This document shows positions 1 through 10,595 of a stretch of 64,000 nt of DNA, in pieces. Source of the stretch: Flavobacterium oreochromis (lineage in GTDB: Bacteria; Bacteroidota; Bacteroidia; Flavobacteriales; Flavobacteriaceae). The notes beneath the pieces are model-generated. The model was not told where the DNA came from and did not search any database. It worked only from the letters and a program-made list of their open reading frames with translations. How positions within the stretch are numbered: the stretch's first letter is position 1; every line of letters begins with the position of its first letter. Both the position numbers and the translations under genes were made by a program. The stretch covers positions 1,364,001-1,428,000 of the forward strand of contig NZ_CP067377.1 of the NCBI RefSeq assembly GCF_019565455.1. The letters are read 5' to 3'.

Positions 1-1765
1 TTGAAATTCTTCCATTACAGGTTTTACTGTACTTTCTGGTAAGTCTGCAATTCTAATGTACATTAAACCGTCAATAGCATTGTTGAATAATGGGTCTACA
101 TTAAAAGCAACTACTCGAGCATTTTGTTTAATGTATTTTTTGATTAGTACAGGTAAACGTAAATTACCCGGTTCTACTTCATCAATTATTTTGTCAAACT
201 TATTTAAATCAGATTCTGCTTCATTAAATACAAAATCTTTATCAGCATCTTTTAGTTTTACCTTGTATTCTTTTTAGGGTGAATGTATTGAGCAATATAA
301 GGATCGTAAAAATTAGATTTCATGAATTCAATCATTAATGATTTTGAGAATTCTGAGAACTGATTACTAATACTTACTCCTCCTATTAAAAATTTGTGTT
401 CTGGATGTCTTAGGGTAGTATGTACAATCCCCTTCCATAATAAGAATAAAGGCATTGGTTTTTGCTGATACTCATTGCATATGAAAGCACGTCCCATTTC
501 AATTGATTTACTCATCATATCATAGAGTTCAGGTTCAAAACGGAATAAGTTTTGTAAATAGAAACCATTTATTCCGTATTTTGCAAAAATTCTTGAGCCT
601 AATCCCATACGGTAAGCACCCGCAATTTGTTTTGTATCATCATCCCATAAGAACATATGATGATAATAGTCATCAAACTCATCTAAGTCAATAGATTCAT
701 TTGTCCCTTCACCTACAGCTCTGAATGTTATTTCTCTTAAACGACCTATTTCGTGTAAGATATTAGGGATTTCACTAGCTTCTGTTAGGAAAACTTCATA
801 ATTTTTACTTTGGAGTAATCGAGCATCTTTTTTTCGAAGTTTTTCTACTTCTTCAATCATTTTTTCTTGATTAGCTCCAGTTACAATTGCTTTTGCAGGT
901 TTTGAAGTAGGCTTTAGAATAGGTGCTTCAAAGAGCTTTTTTCTTCGGCAAAAGCATTAGCAAGCATATATGTTTTTTTGCGTAGAAAATCTGTGTAATC
1001 CTCTAGCGTAGTGTATTCATTTTGTTCTGTTACAGAAATGGGTTTTCCTATACGAACTTTTATGACACGATCTTTTTGTGTTAATAATTCAGAAGGAAGT
1101 TTCGCTGTTCGTAGTGTACTACTTAATTTTGATAAAAAGTAAAATAATTTACTGTTTTTAGCATGAAAATAAATAGGAACTACAGGGACTTGAGCCTTTC
1201 TGATAACTTTAATAGCGCCTTCTTCCCATTCTTTGTCTACTATAAGTTTTCCATCTTTATAAGTAGAAACTTCACCGGCAGGAAACATTCCTAGTGGTTT
1301 ACCATCACTCAGGTGACGAAATGTTTCTTTTAATCCAATTACACTTGATTTTGCATCCTTATGATTTTCAAAAGGATTTACAGGCATAATATAAGGTTTT
1401 AGGGGTTCTATACGGTGTAGTAGAAAATTAGCAATAATCTTAAAATTAGGCTCACGTTCTAACATTAGTTTTAGAAGTAATATACCGTCTATACCTCCTA
1501 GTGGGTGGTTCGAGATGGTTATATAAGGTCCTTCTTTAGGTAATCTTTTTAGATCCTCTTCAGGAATCTCAAATTTAATTTGGAATTCATCCAAAATTGC
1601 ATTCAAGAATTCCACATCGGATAGATGTTTATTCCTGTCATAAATTTTATTTAATGTTGATATCTGAAGTGCTTTCATTAACAACCAACCCGAAAAAGTC
1701 CCAATAGGACCATAATTATCAGTTTTAATTGCTTTTGCGACTTCTTTGGCAGTGACTAAACCCAT
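1..1765 (-). CDS. olsF: OlsF-like bifunctional acyltransferase (ornithine lipid synthase candidate), 3' end cut by window
   Basis: The N-terminal ~280 residues are a PlsC/LPLAT-type acyltransferase (NHPLGGID acceptor motif, then FPAGEVS). The C-terminal half is a GNAT/hemolysin-type N-acyltransferase domain with GAYRMGLG and EMGRAFI. This order, O-acyltransferase first and N-acyltransferase second, is that of OlsF, known from Serratia and Flavobacterium johnsoniae, which makes ornithine lipids from acyl donors and ornithine. The start is ATG at 1765. Two frame breaks, near 945 and 275, are each repaired by one extra A in an A run; the repaired frame stays open to base 1, so the C-terminus lies outside the window. 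The domain call is firm; the ornithine-lipid role is inferred from architecture. Confidence 0.75.
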
Positions 1766-2019
1766 TTATATTTACGATTAATGCAAGTTGCAAATATAGC
1801 AAAAGTCGTATAATATGTAATGGTTTAACAATGAATCATTTATTTTTTTATTAAATCTATTCTGATTTGTTTGATATTCAAATGTTTGTTAATTGTTTAA
1901 AAAAATAGTTTACACTCCTAAAATATTCTATACTTTTGAAAAAATCAATTATACTATGAATGGTGTATTAATACTATTCATAATGAGTGATTTAGGTTTA
2001 ATTTATTAATTCCTTTTTT

Positions 2020-2777
2020 ATGAAAATTATATCATATAACGTAAATGGTATTCGTGCAGCCATTACAAAAGGTTTTTTAGAGTGGTTACAAGCAGCAAAT
2101 CCTGATGTAATTTGCTTACAAGAAATAAAGGCGACTCAAGATCAAATTCCAGTGATGGATATTGAATTAGCGGGTTATCCTTATCAATACTATTTTCCTG
2201 CTGAAAAAAAGGATATAGTGGAGTAGCTATTCTGTCTAAGATAGAGCCAAAAAATGTCGTGTATGGAACAGGTATTGAGCATATGGATAAAGAAGGACGT
2301 AATCTAAGATTAGATTTTGAAGGTTATTCTATTATGAGTTTATATTTACCTTCTGGAACGAATATAGATAGATTAGAACATAAATTTATGTATATGGATG
2401 ATTTTTATGACTATATAAATCAGTTAAAAAAGGAAGTTCCTAATCTGGTAATCTGTGGAGACTATAATATATGTCATGAAGCTATTGATATACATGATCC
2501 TATACGAAACGTAAAAGTTTCTGGCTTTTTACCAGAAGAACGAGCATGGCTGGATAAGTTTATAAAGTCAGGATTCATAGATAGTTTTCGATTTTTTAAT
2601 ACGGATCCACATCATTATAGTTGGTGGAGTTATCGTGCTAATGCGCGTGCTAATAATAAAGGTTGGAGGATTGATTATTGCTTAGTTCATGAGCCTTTAC
2701 AAGATCAAATGAAGAGAGCTTATATTTTACCAGAGGCTAAGCATTCTGATCATTGTCCTGTATGTGTAGAATTTTAA
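2020..2777 (+). CDS. xth: Exodeoxyribonuclease III
   Basis: This is an exonuclease III family AP endonuclease of about 252 residues, acting in base-excision repair. Visible motifs are the N-terminal MKIISYNVNGIRAA, the metal ligand in CLQEIKA, the CGDYNICH catalytic segment and the C-terminal SDHCPVCVEF. A frame break near 2212 (seven A where eight are needed) separates AEKK from GYSGVAILS; adding one A restores a standard-length enzyme. A TACTTTTG box at 1931-1938 could be the -7 promoter element. The OmpA-like lipoprotein follows 20 bp downstream on the same strand. Confidence 0.9.
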
Positions 2778-2797
2778 TAACCCCAAATGTTTTAAAT

Positions 2798-3765
2798 ATG
2801 ATAAAAAGAACTTCTATAGGATTACTTTTTTTAGCGTTAAGTACTTCCTCTTGTGTTTCAAAAAAAATATATACTGATTTAGAGAATAAATTTGCTGAAT
2901 TAAAAAAAGAACGCAATGCCTTGGCAGATGAAAATGAATTACTCAAATCAGGTAAAAGTCAATCAGATTTAGATTTAGCAAAAGTAAAAGCAGAATTAGA
3001 AAAAATAAAGGCAGAGCGTGATAAATTGGCAACTGATTATACTGCTACGTCTAATAATTTAGCCACATTGCAGAACTCTTATAATGCTTTAGAAAAGAAT
3101 AGCGATGATGCTTTGAAAGCTAATATGGATAAAAATCGTGAATTATTAGCACAATTAGAGGCAAAAGAAAAAGCCTTAGCAGCAGAAAAAGCACGTTTAG
3201 ATAAATTGAGTAAAGAGTTTAAAGATCGCTCTGATCGTGTAACAGAATTAGAAAATTTAGTAGCAGCAAAAGAAGCTTCTATGAAAAAATTAAGAGAAAC
3301 ATTAGCCAAATCATTAAAAGCTTTTGAAGGAAAAGGTCTTTTAATCCATCAAAAAGATGGTAAAGTATATGTTTCTATGGAAAATAAGTTATTATTTGAA
3401 TCAGGTAGCTGGACCGTAGGGACAGAAGGTAAAAAGCGGTTGATTTAGTTTCAAAAGTTTTAGCTGATAATCCTGATATTTCAATTCTAATTGAAGGACA
3501 TACAGATAATGATAAAATAACAGGAACACTAGGTGGGGGAGTAGAAAATAATTGGGATTTATCTACTAAACGAGCTACTGCTATTGTGAATTTATTATCA
3601 TCTAATCCAAAAATCAAAAAAGAAAATTTGACTGCTGCAGGTCGTAGTGAATATAGTCCGCTAGTATCAAATGAGTCAACAGATGGTAAAGCTAAAAATC
3701 GTCGTATTGAAATTATTCTTACACCTAAATTAGATGAGTTGACTAAAGCATTAAATGAATTATAG
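2798..3765 (+). CDS. OmpA-family outer-membrane lipoprotein with long coiled coil
   Basis: The start at 2798 is preferred because it gives a lipoprotein signal peptide (MIKRTSIGLLFL then SSC) with the lipobox Cys near residue 19. A long Lys/Glu/Ala-rich coiled coil spans roughly residues 25-170. The C-terminus is an OmpA peptidoglycan-binding domain (IEGHTDND, later KAKNRRIEIIL). A frame break near 3435 (five A where six are needed) splits the OmpA domain; the repaired protein is about 322 residues. It probably tethers the outer membrane to peptidoglycan. It follows xth closely, and the downstream oxidoreductase looks unrelated. Confidence 0.8.
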
Positions 3766-3852
3766 AAGAGATAAAATAGAATTTTATTAATCAAGCTAGT
3801 TTTTTTAAATTTAAAAATCAATCATACGATTGAAGGTATTAAAAAATTATAG

Positions 3853-4886
3853 ATGAAGTACATCAAATTACCTCATACAGCATTAGAAGTAAGCGATATT
3901 TGTTTAGGAACAATGACTTTTGGGAATCAAAACTCAGAAGTAGAAGCTCATGCTCAAATGGATTATGCCTTTGAAAGAGGTATTAATTTTTTTGATACTG
4001 CTGAGATGTATCCTATAGGAGGAAATGCACAATTATTTGGAAATACAGAGCGCTACATAGGAAGTTGGTTCAAAAAATCAGGTAAGCGTGATCAAGTTAT
4101 TTTAGCTACTAAGATTGCAGGGCCTAACAGAGGTTTAGATTATATTCGTCAGCCATTAGATTTTTCAAAAAGAGTTTACATCAAGCAGTTGATTTAAGCT
4201 TAAAAAATCTTCAAACAGATTATATAGATCTTTATCAAATGCACTGGCCAGAAAGAGTCATGAATATGTTTGGTAAAAGAGGTATGACTGAAATTGATCC
4301 TCAATGGAGGGATTCAATATTTGAAGTGTTAACAGTCTTTGATGGTTTAATTAAAGAAGGAAAAATTAGAAACATAGGCGTTTCTAATGAAAATTCTTGG
4401 GGTGTTATGCGTTATCTTATCGAAGCAGAAAAACATAATTTGCCTAGAATAGCTAGTATTCAAAATCCTTATTCTTTATTGAATAGACTTTTTGAAGTGG
4501 GACTATCTGAAATTTGTATGCGTGAAGAAGTGGCCCTGTTAGCTTATTCTCCCTTAGCATTTGGCTTTCTTACAGGTAAATATTTAAATGGAACTCCACT
4601 TGATTCACGCATGGGAAAATTTCCTAATTTTGTTCGTTATACCAATGAAAACTGCTATAAAGTAACCCCTAAATATCAAGAATTAGCACATACTTTAGGG
4701 CTTACTTTAACAGAGTTATCAATAGCATTTGTGTATCATCAACCCTTTGTAACGTCTACCATAATAGGAGCAACTTCATTAGATCAATTAGAAGAAAATA
4801 TCAATGCTTTTGAAGTAAGACTTACAGATGAGGTTATAGCTGAAGTAAATAAAATACAAGAGTTACATCCTAATCCAGCACCATAA
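3853..4886 (+). CDS. NADPH-dependent aldo/keto reductase, Tas-like
   Basis: This is a TIM-barrel aldo/keto reductase of about 345 residues after repair. The catalytic Asp and Tyr are in FFDTAEMYP, the Lys in ATKIAG and the His in YQMHWPE. The C-terminal NADPH-binding portion carries SIIGAT-like TIIGATSLDQLEEN. A frame break near 4173 (five A where six are needed) lies in FSKKSLHQAVDLS. The length and the MYP motif resemble E. coli Tas/YghZ. The physiological substrate cannot be told. An inverted-repeat terminator follows. Confidence 0.85.
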
Positions 4887-4911
4887 AAATTGAACCATTC
4901 TAAAAAATAAG

Positions 4912-4956
4912 AAGCGGTCCGAAAATAGCACTATATATTTTTGGACCGTTTTTTTA
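4912..4956. terminator. Rho-independent terminator between convergent genes
   Basis: The inverted repeat CGGTCC / GGACCG encloses an AT-rich loop and is followed by a run of seven T on the + strand. It lies just past the aldo/keto reductase stop and next to the end of the convergent MuiA-like gene, so it may serve both. Confidence 0.6.
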
Positions 4957-6576
4957 TCATAGATTACTTATGCTCTTATCTTTTGGATATCGAACGATAT
5001 AACTAATTCTTATTTTACGAATTTCATTTGGTTTTAGTTGTACATCCCAAGTTAAAATCCCCGTTTCGTTGTTTACCTTTGCTCCATCTTTTTCCGTGAG
5101 TTCAATTTCAATTTCTTTGTCGGTAGAAAGTGGATACTGATCTTTCAGAAGAATATAAATGTTCTCTTTTTTATTATTTCTAATCGTAATATCATAAGTA
5201 AACGTTTGTTCCTTTTTAGAAGATAAAAAGCGAATGCCTGATTTGTCAACTACTTTTTCTCTTTTGATAGATACTTTTTTATCTCTTCCCATACTCAGAT
5301 TTAAAGTATCTGATGTTTGATTTGGGTTAATATATGTTTTTCCTACATATAAGCCTTCAAAAATAATGTTAGCTTCTCCTGCTAAGAGGTTGTATTTAGT
5401 ATAATCTTTTATTTCAGCCATCAAAAAAGCTTCTTTTTCTATTTTAGGAGCAGCATAGTATTTAAAAGATGCAGGTATTCTAAAATCTTTTAGAGCTACA
5501 CTATGTGCTTTTCCATTAGAGAGGATATCATATGGTATATCTATTTCAAAAGAGGTATTTAATTGATTTTCTAGAATATCAGTATAATTATTAATAGAGG
5601 ATAAAGCACTTGGTGCAGATTCTGCTTCCACTTTATCTAGTTGTAGACTTGTTACACGACTTTGTATTTGATTTATCACCCCTTTTTTCTGATAACTATA
5701 ATTAGGATAGCCATAAGTAAGGAACCAACTGCTTAAGAGAGGAGCCTGATTGTTTTGACTAGGATTACCGGAAGAGAGTGTTAGTTTTACTTTTTTCCAG
5801 TCTAGTCCAGTACTTTGGTAGACTTGAGCTTTATAGATTAAGTTTATAGTGTCTTTTATACCTTCCGTACGCAGATCATAAAGAGGAACCCAACTAGCAT
5901 TAGGAGTTATATAGGATATTTCTAGAGGAATGTTTCCTGCAGATGTGTTGACTAATTGTATTACTAATTTGCCTGTTGTTGTTTTTTTCGTCTTTTGAAT
6001 TATTTGTTTCTAGTTTAGTATTTAATTGATTTAATCGTTCTGTTAGCTTCTTTTCCTTTTCTTCAAATAGATTAATGTTATTGCTCGTTTCCGTACGTTT
6101 AGATTTGTAATATTCTACCATTTTAGATAATTCTAATACGTTTAAACCTGAATTTTGGCCATAGACTTGTTGGTTTTTATCTAAAAGTTCAATGATTTTT
6201 TGTTCTGAAATTCGACTGTTAGTTAGTTTATGCAGTTCTTTTTGGAGTGTTAAGATGCTATCTTTTACCTTTTTATTTCGGGTGAAGTTTCGTTTCCATC
6301 ATATTCAGAAATATAATCATTTGTAAATTGTATAGATAAAATGGTAACATGAGATGGAGCACTTATTTGAATTGAATTTTCATTTAAATAATTAGCTACG
6401 TTTTTAATGACAACTTCATGAGTGCCATTTGTTAAAGGAACATTGGCTTGATGTATTATTTCAGCAGAGTTGAAATAAACAGTTGTTTCCTTTATTTTTG
6501 CTTGGACAAAAACAGGTTTTTGTGACCAAGCAAAAACAGAGGATAATAAGATGAGTTTTATAAAAATCTTTTGCAT
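4957..6576 (-). CDS. MuiA-family protein (DUF4140/DUF4139), secreted
   Basis: A signal peptide (MQKIFIKLILLSSVFAWS) is followed by a DUF4140-like N-terminal segment, a central coiled coil (about residues 100-190) and a C-terminal DUF4139-like beta-rich domain ending in PNEIRKIRISYIVRYPKDK. This matches proteins annotated as mucoidy inhibitor MuiA family, whose molecular function is unknown. Frame breaks near 6270 and 5990 are each repaired by one A in an A run, giving about 540 residues. Between 5990 and 5679 the frame is open but lacks a start codon, which makes the gene look shorter than it is. Confidence 0.75.
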
Positions 6577-6634
6577 ACTATAAAGTTTGATATCTAGAAA
6601 GAGTACAATTTATTGCAAAAGGTTGGGAATAGAA

Positions 6635-8611
6635 CTAAAAAATAATTGATTTTTTTTCAGTTATTATTATACTATCTAAACTAGTTGTATCTTTTGGTGC
6701 TTTAATACGAAGTAAATTCCGAGCTTTTCCGGATATGTATATCGGATTTGATTGTCCAATAGTATCATCAGGAATTATTAAAGCTCTTTTTAGCATAAGA
6801 TTTTTTATAAACCTTTGATGTCGTTCAGCTCCTGATTTTTGTTTTCCTTCTTCATTAAACTGATACATGAATTTTTTAGGTTTAGGCACAATGGAAGCTA
6901 GAAATAAGCATTCATTTAAGCTAAGATACTGTGGTTTTTTCTGAAAATAAAATTCTGCTGCTTCACTTATTCCGTAAATATTAGGTCCCCATTCAATTAT
7001 ATTAAAATAAACTTCTAGCATTCTTTGTTTAGAGGCTATTTGATTATTTTCTAAAATATAGACTAATAATATTTCTTCTAGTTTGCGAGATAATGTTTTT
7101 TCACGTGTTAAAAAAACATTTTTTACTAATTGCATACTTATAGTGCTTGCTCCTCTTGCAAAGCGTTTAGTACGAATATTTTTAGTAATAGATTGTTTAA
7201 AAGCTTCCGTAATAAATCCTTTATGTCTAAAAAAGGAGGGGTCTTCACTTGTTAAAACAGCATTTTTTAGATAGGACGGAATAGAGTCAAAAGGGGTATA
7301 ATGAGAATTGGTATTGCCCACCCAAATGGCTCGTTGAGGTATTCCGTTTTCAATAGCCCTATATTCAAAATCAGAATTTAATTTTTCTAAATTAGCTTGT
7401 CCATACTTCAGAATTTGTAGATTATGTTTGTTTAGCTTACTGTCAAAAACTAACTGATGAGGTTTGTTAATATTTACTTCAAAGTCTAAATGATAATCAA
7501 AATCACCTTGTGCTTGCATTCCTTCAAAATGGCTAAAAAGCCCAGTAGGTAGAGAAGTAATGAAGTCTTGAGCTTTTATTTTTTCTAAATCTATTTTTAG
7601 CTTGTAAAGTGTATCTTCTGCTGTATTGTATTCTAAATAAGGTTTTACTTTTATTTTGTTAAGTCTTGCTAAAGAGTTTTGACTGAGTGAAATGAAATTA
7701 CTTCCTAATATAAATTGATAGTCAAATTCAGCTTCTTTAATGACTACATCTTTATTAGCTATTTTAGGATGATTAATAGTAAGGTTGTTGATAGAAGCCA
7801 ATCCATTAATAGTTAGTTCTCCAAAATTCATCTCAATTTGATCAACTTTTAATCGAATTTTGTCAAAACCAGTTTTTAATCCCCATTTTTCTTGTAAATA
7901 AGGAAGCATTATTTGTGTAGTATCTGCTGACTGTATTAAAAGATCTGTTTGTTTTTTACGAGCATTTGCATATCCTTGTATGTTCCATTTTTGATAAAAA
8001 TGATCTGTTTTAATCTGTATTTGAGTGTTTAGTTTTTCTCCTTCTAAAGAAAGATCTTTCATTTGAAAAGTTAATTTTTTATCCATATCCTGTATGCGAA
8101 GGGTTAAGTTTTGTAAACGCATTTCGGTAGGTATAAGATTTAATAATCGAGTTAAAATACGATTAGCTAGTTGAGCATAATTTCGTTTTCCGCTTGTTAT
8201 CTCTTCTGATTTATCTTTTTTAAGAAATGAACTAAAGTTACTCCCTTTTTCATCTTTTACTAATTGAATAAAACCACTTTCAATTTTTAAATTTTGGAGC
8301 TGTAAATCACCTGTTATAATTTTAAAAAGGTTGATTTTTGTTTCAATTTTTTTTACGGATAATAGAGTGTCTTTATTAATAGGAAGTAATTGAATATCTT
8401 CTAAAATAACACTAGAAGTGCCTGAAAAAGATGCTTTTCCTATTTTAAAAGTTGTTTCGTAATCAGCTTTAAATTTATTTTGAGTTTTTAGAATAGCTTG
8501 TTCTAATAAGGTATCACGAAAAAAATATAGAATACCTAGAAATAATATAAGTATAACAGGTAATATTTTAATAAATAAAAATAACCATTTCTTTTTGTTT
8601 TCATAAATCAA
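6635..8611 (-). CDS. AsmA-like protein fused to GT51 peptidoglycan transglycosylase
   Basis: One intact 658-residue frame. Residues ~8-28 form a membrane anchor. Residues ~40-430 resemble AsmA/DUF748-type lipid-transfer-like repeats (extended beta, LQNLKIESG, LTINGLAS). Residues ~440-620 are a family-51 glycosyltransferase with the catalytic Glu in TSEDPSFFRHKG, then RGASTISMQL, RKLEE and LEVYFNIIEWG. GT51 domains polymerise lipid II into glycan strands. There is no transpeptidase domain, so it is a monofunctional transglycosylase with an unusual periplasmic N-terminal extension. Its start lies 1 bp beyond the stop of the upstream metalloprotease-like gene, implying one operon. Confidence 0.85.
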   Translation of the reverse strand: MIYENKKKWLFLFIKILPVILILFLGILYFFRDTLLEQAILKTQNKFKADYETTFKIGKASFSGTSSVILEDIQLLPINKDTLLSVKKIETKINLFKIITGDLQLQNLKIESGFIQLVKDEKGSNFSSFLKKDKSEEITSGKRNYAQLANRILTRLLNLIPTEMRLQNLTLRIQDMDKKLTFQMKDLSLEGEKLNTQIQIKTDHFYQKWNIQGYANARKKQTDLLIQSADTTQIMLPYLQEKWGLKTGFDKIRLKVDQIEMNFGELTINGLASINNLTINHPKIANKDVVIKEAEFDYQFILGSNFISLSQNSLARLNKIKVKPYLEYNTAEDTLYKLKIDLEKIKAQDFITSLPTGLFSHFEGMQAQGDFDYHLDFEVNINKPHQLVFDSKLNKHNLQILKYGQANLEKLNSDFEYRAIENGIPQRAIWVGNTNSHYTPFDSIPSYLKNAVLTSEDPSFFRHKGFITEAFKQSITKNIRTKRFARGASTISMQLVKNVFLTREKTLSRKLEEILLVYILENNQIASKQRMLEVYFNIIEWGPNIYGISEAAEFYFQKKPQYLSLNECLFLASIVPKPKKFMYQFNEEGKQKSGAERHQRFIKNLMLKRALIIPDDTIGQSNPIYISGKARNLLRIKAPKDTTSLDSIIITEKKSIIF

Positions 8612-8612
8612 G

Positions 8613-9128
8613 TTATTGGGGTAACAAAGCTATAAAATCTTCTACTTCTTTTTTTTGTTCTGCATATTTTTGTTGAAGAGAGCCTTCTTTTTCCATACGG
8701 TTGTAATATTCTATCGCTTTATTAGCAAAAAAAAGTTGTTGGTTATTAGCAGGACTTGGTATTTGTGGGTAAGTTTTATGAAAGAGCATTTCGTAGTAGG
8801 CTTGCCATTCTCTTTCATTTTTATCCCAAACTAAGTTATTAGGTGATTTTTGTCCTACATGTATCATTTCATGTGCTATTAAATTTAGCATTAGTTTGAA
8901 TTCAAATTCAAAAGTGTTTTCAGGGATACGTATTTTTTGAGGTTTCCCAAATTCACCTTCTGTAGTCATTAATATATACTTAGGACTTGCTTTTTCTCGA
9001 AGTTCAAATCCTTCAAAATTAGGATGTACGATATCAAATGTTTTAATGACATATTCAGCACACGCTACAGTCTGACCTAATTCATGGTAAGTTTGTATTG
9101 TTTGTAAAATTTCACTAAATGGCTTCAT
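8613..9128 (-). CDS. Hypothetical protein with HExxH zinc-protease motif
   Basis: About 171 residues from the preferred start MKPFSEILQ at 9128 (an upstream ATG at 9158 adds ten poor residues). The segment LIAHEMIHVGQ fits the zinc-metalloprotease signature HExxH, followed at some distance by NEREWQAYYEM, which could supply the third ligand. No signal peptide is visible. It sits between radA and the GT51 gene on the same strand. Family and substrate are not recognised; a SprT-like or gluzincin-like fold is possible. Confidence 0.6.
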   Translation of the reverse strand: MKPFSEILQTIQTYHELGQTVACAEYVIKTFDIVHPNFEGFELREKASPKYILMTTEGEFGKPQKIRIPENTFEFEFKLMLNLIAHEMIHVGQKSPNNLVWDKNEREWQAYYEMLFHKTYPQIPSPANNQQLFFANKAIEYYNRMEKEGSLQQKYAEQKKEVEDFIALLPQ

Positions 9129-9227
9129 ATGTTCAGATTTTGTTTTTAGAGGTAACATATCATATCTGGTAGCAATAAGTAGTTAGTGTTAAAAAATGTA
9201 TCAATCGTTGTTTCATAAACTTTGATA

Positions 9228-10589
9228 TTATCCGAATAATTCGCTGACTACGTCTTCAATTTTTGCTACTTGTTTAACTGCTATTAGATGGTTTTTTAAT
9301 GATATTTTACTGTATTTAGAAACAAATATTGTTGAAAATCCCAGTTTTTCAGCTTCTTGTATTCGTTGGTCTATTCTGTTTACAGGCCGTATTTCACCTG
9401 ATAAGCCCACTTCACCTGCAAAACACATATCCTTTCCTACAGGAATATCTTCATTTGAAGAAAGTATAGCAGCAACAACAGCAAGGTCAATAGCTGGGTC
9501 ATCTACTGTAATTCCGCCTGTTATATTTAGAAAAACGTCTTTTGATCCTAATCGGAAACCAGCTCTTTTTTCTAAAACAGCGAGTATCATATTTAGTCTT
9601 TTAGCATTATAACCTGTAGTGCTTCTCTGAGGAGTACCATATACTGCTGTAGAAACGAGAGCTTGTATTTCAATCATTAAAGGGCGCATACCTTCCATCG
9701 TAGTGGCTATGGCTGTGCCTGATAATTCTTCTTCTTTGTGAGATATTAATATCTCAGAAGGGTTGGCCACTTCTCTAAGTCCTGATCCAAGCATTTCATA
9801 AATACCTAATTCAGATGTAGAACCAAAGCGATTTTTGAGCGAGCGTAAAATTCGATAAATATGATTTCGATCGCCTTCAAACTGTAGCACGGTATCTACC
9901 ATGTGTTCTAGAATTTTTGGACCTGCAATGGTTCCATCCTTTGTGATATGTCCTATTAAAATAACAGGAGTATTTGTTTCTTTAGCAAATTTTATTAATT
10001 CTGCTGTACATTCTTTAATTTGGGAAATGCTACCAGCAGAGGATTCTATATAGTCTGTTTGTAAAGTTTGTATCGAATCAATTATGACTACGTCAGGTTC
10101 TATTACTTCAATTTGCCTAAATATATTTTGTGTTTTTGTTTCGGTTAGTATGTAGCAATTATCATTGTTAGAGGTAATACGTTCCGCTCGCATTTTTATT
10201 TGTTTCTGACTTTCTTCACCGGAAACATATAGTGTTTTGTAAGGTAATTTAAGTGATATTTGGAGTAATAAAGTACTTTTGCCTATTCCTGGTTCACCTC
10301 CTAACAAGGTGAGTGAACCAGGAACTAATCCACCGCCTAAAACACGATTTAACTCTCCGTCAGTTGTATTCATTCGAATCTCTTCAGTAGAATCTATTTC
10401 ATGAACTAAAAGAGGTTTAGAAACTCTTTTATGAGAAGGACTATCTGTTTTCCAATTAACTTTTTCTTCTTTTTGTACAATTTCTTCAACTAGAGTATTC
10501 CATTCTTTACAGGATGTACATTGACCTTGCCATTTGGCAAATTGAGTCCCGCAACTTTGACAAAAAAAAGATGTTTTTATTTTAGCCAT
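9228..10589 (-). CDS. radA: DNA repair protein RadA
   Basis: An intact 453-residue RadA/Sms. The N-terminal zinc finger has the CxxC pairs CQSCG and CTSC. The RecA-like ATPase has Walker A GGEPGIGKST and Walker B VVIIDSIQT. The RadA-specific KNRFG motif and a C-terminal Lon-protease-like domain (FLNITGG, then GEVGLSGEIRPV) are present. RadA is a branch-migration helicase in recombination. It lies 6 bp after the esterase-like gene in the direction of transcription, so the two are probably co-transcribed. Confidence 0.96.
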   Translation of the reverse strand: MAKIKTSFFCQSCGTQFAKWQGQCTSCKEWNTLVEEIVQKEEKVNWKTDSPSHKRVSKPLLVHEIDSTEEIRMNTTDGELNRVLGGGLVPGSLTLLGGEPGIGKSTLLLQISLKLPYKTLYVSGEESQKQIKMRAERITSNNDNCYILTETKTQNIFRQIEVIEPDVVIIDSIQTLQTDYIESSAGSISQIKECTAELIKFAKETNTPVILIGHITKDGTIAGPKILEHMVDTVLQFEGDRNHIYRILRSLKNRFGSTSELGIYEMLGSGLREVANPSEILISHKEEELSGTAIATTMEGMRPLMIEIQALVSTAVYGTPQRSTTGYNAKRLNMILAVLEKRAGFRLGSKDVFLNITGGITVDDPAIDLAVVAAILSSNEDIPVGKDMCFAGEVGLSGEIRPVNRIDQRIQEAEKLGFSTIFVSKYSKISLKNHLIAVKQVAKIEDVVSELFG

Positions 10590-10595
10590 TGGATA

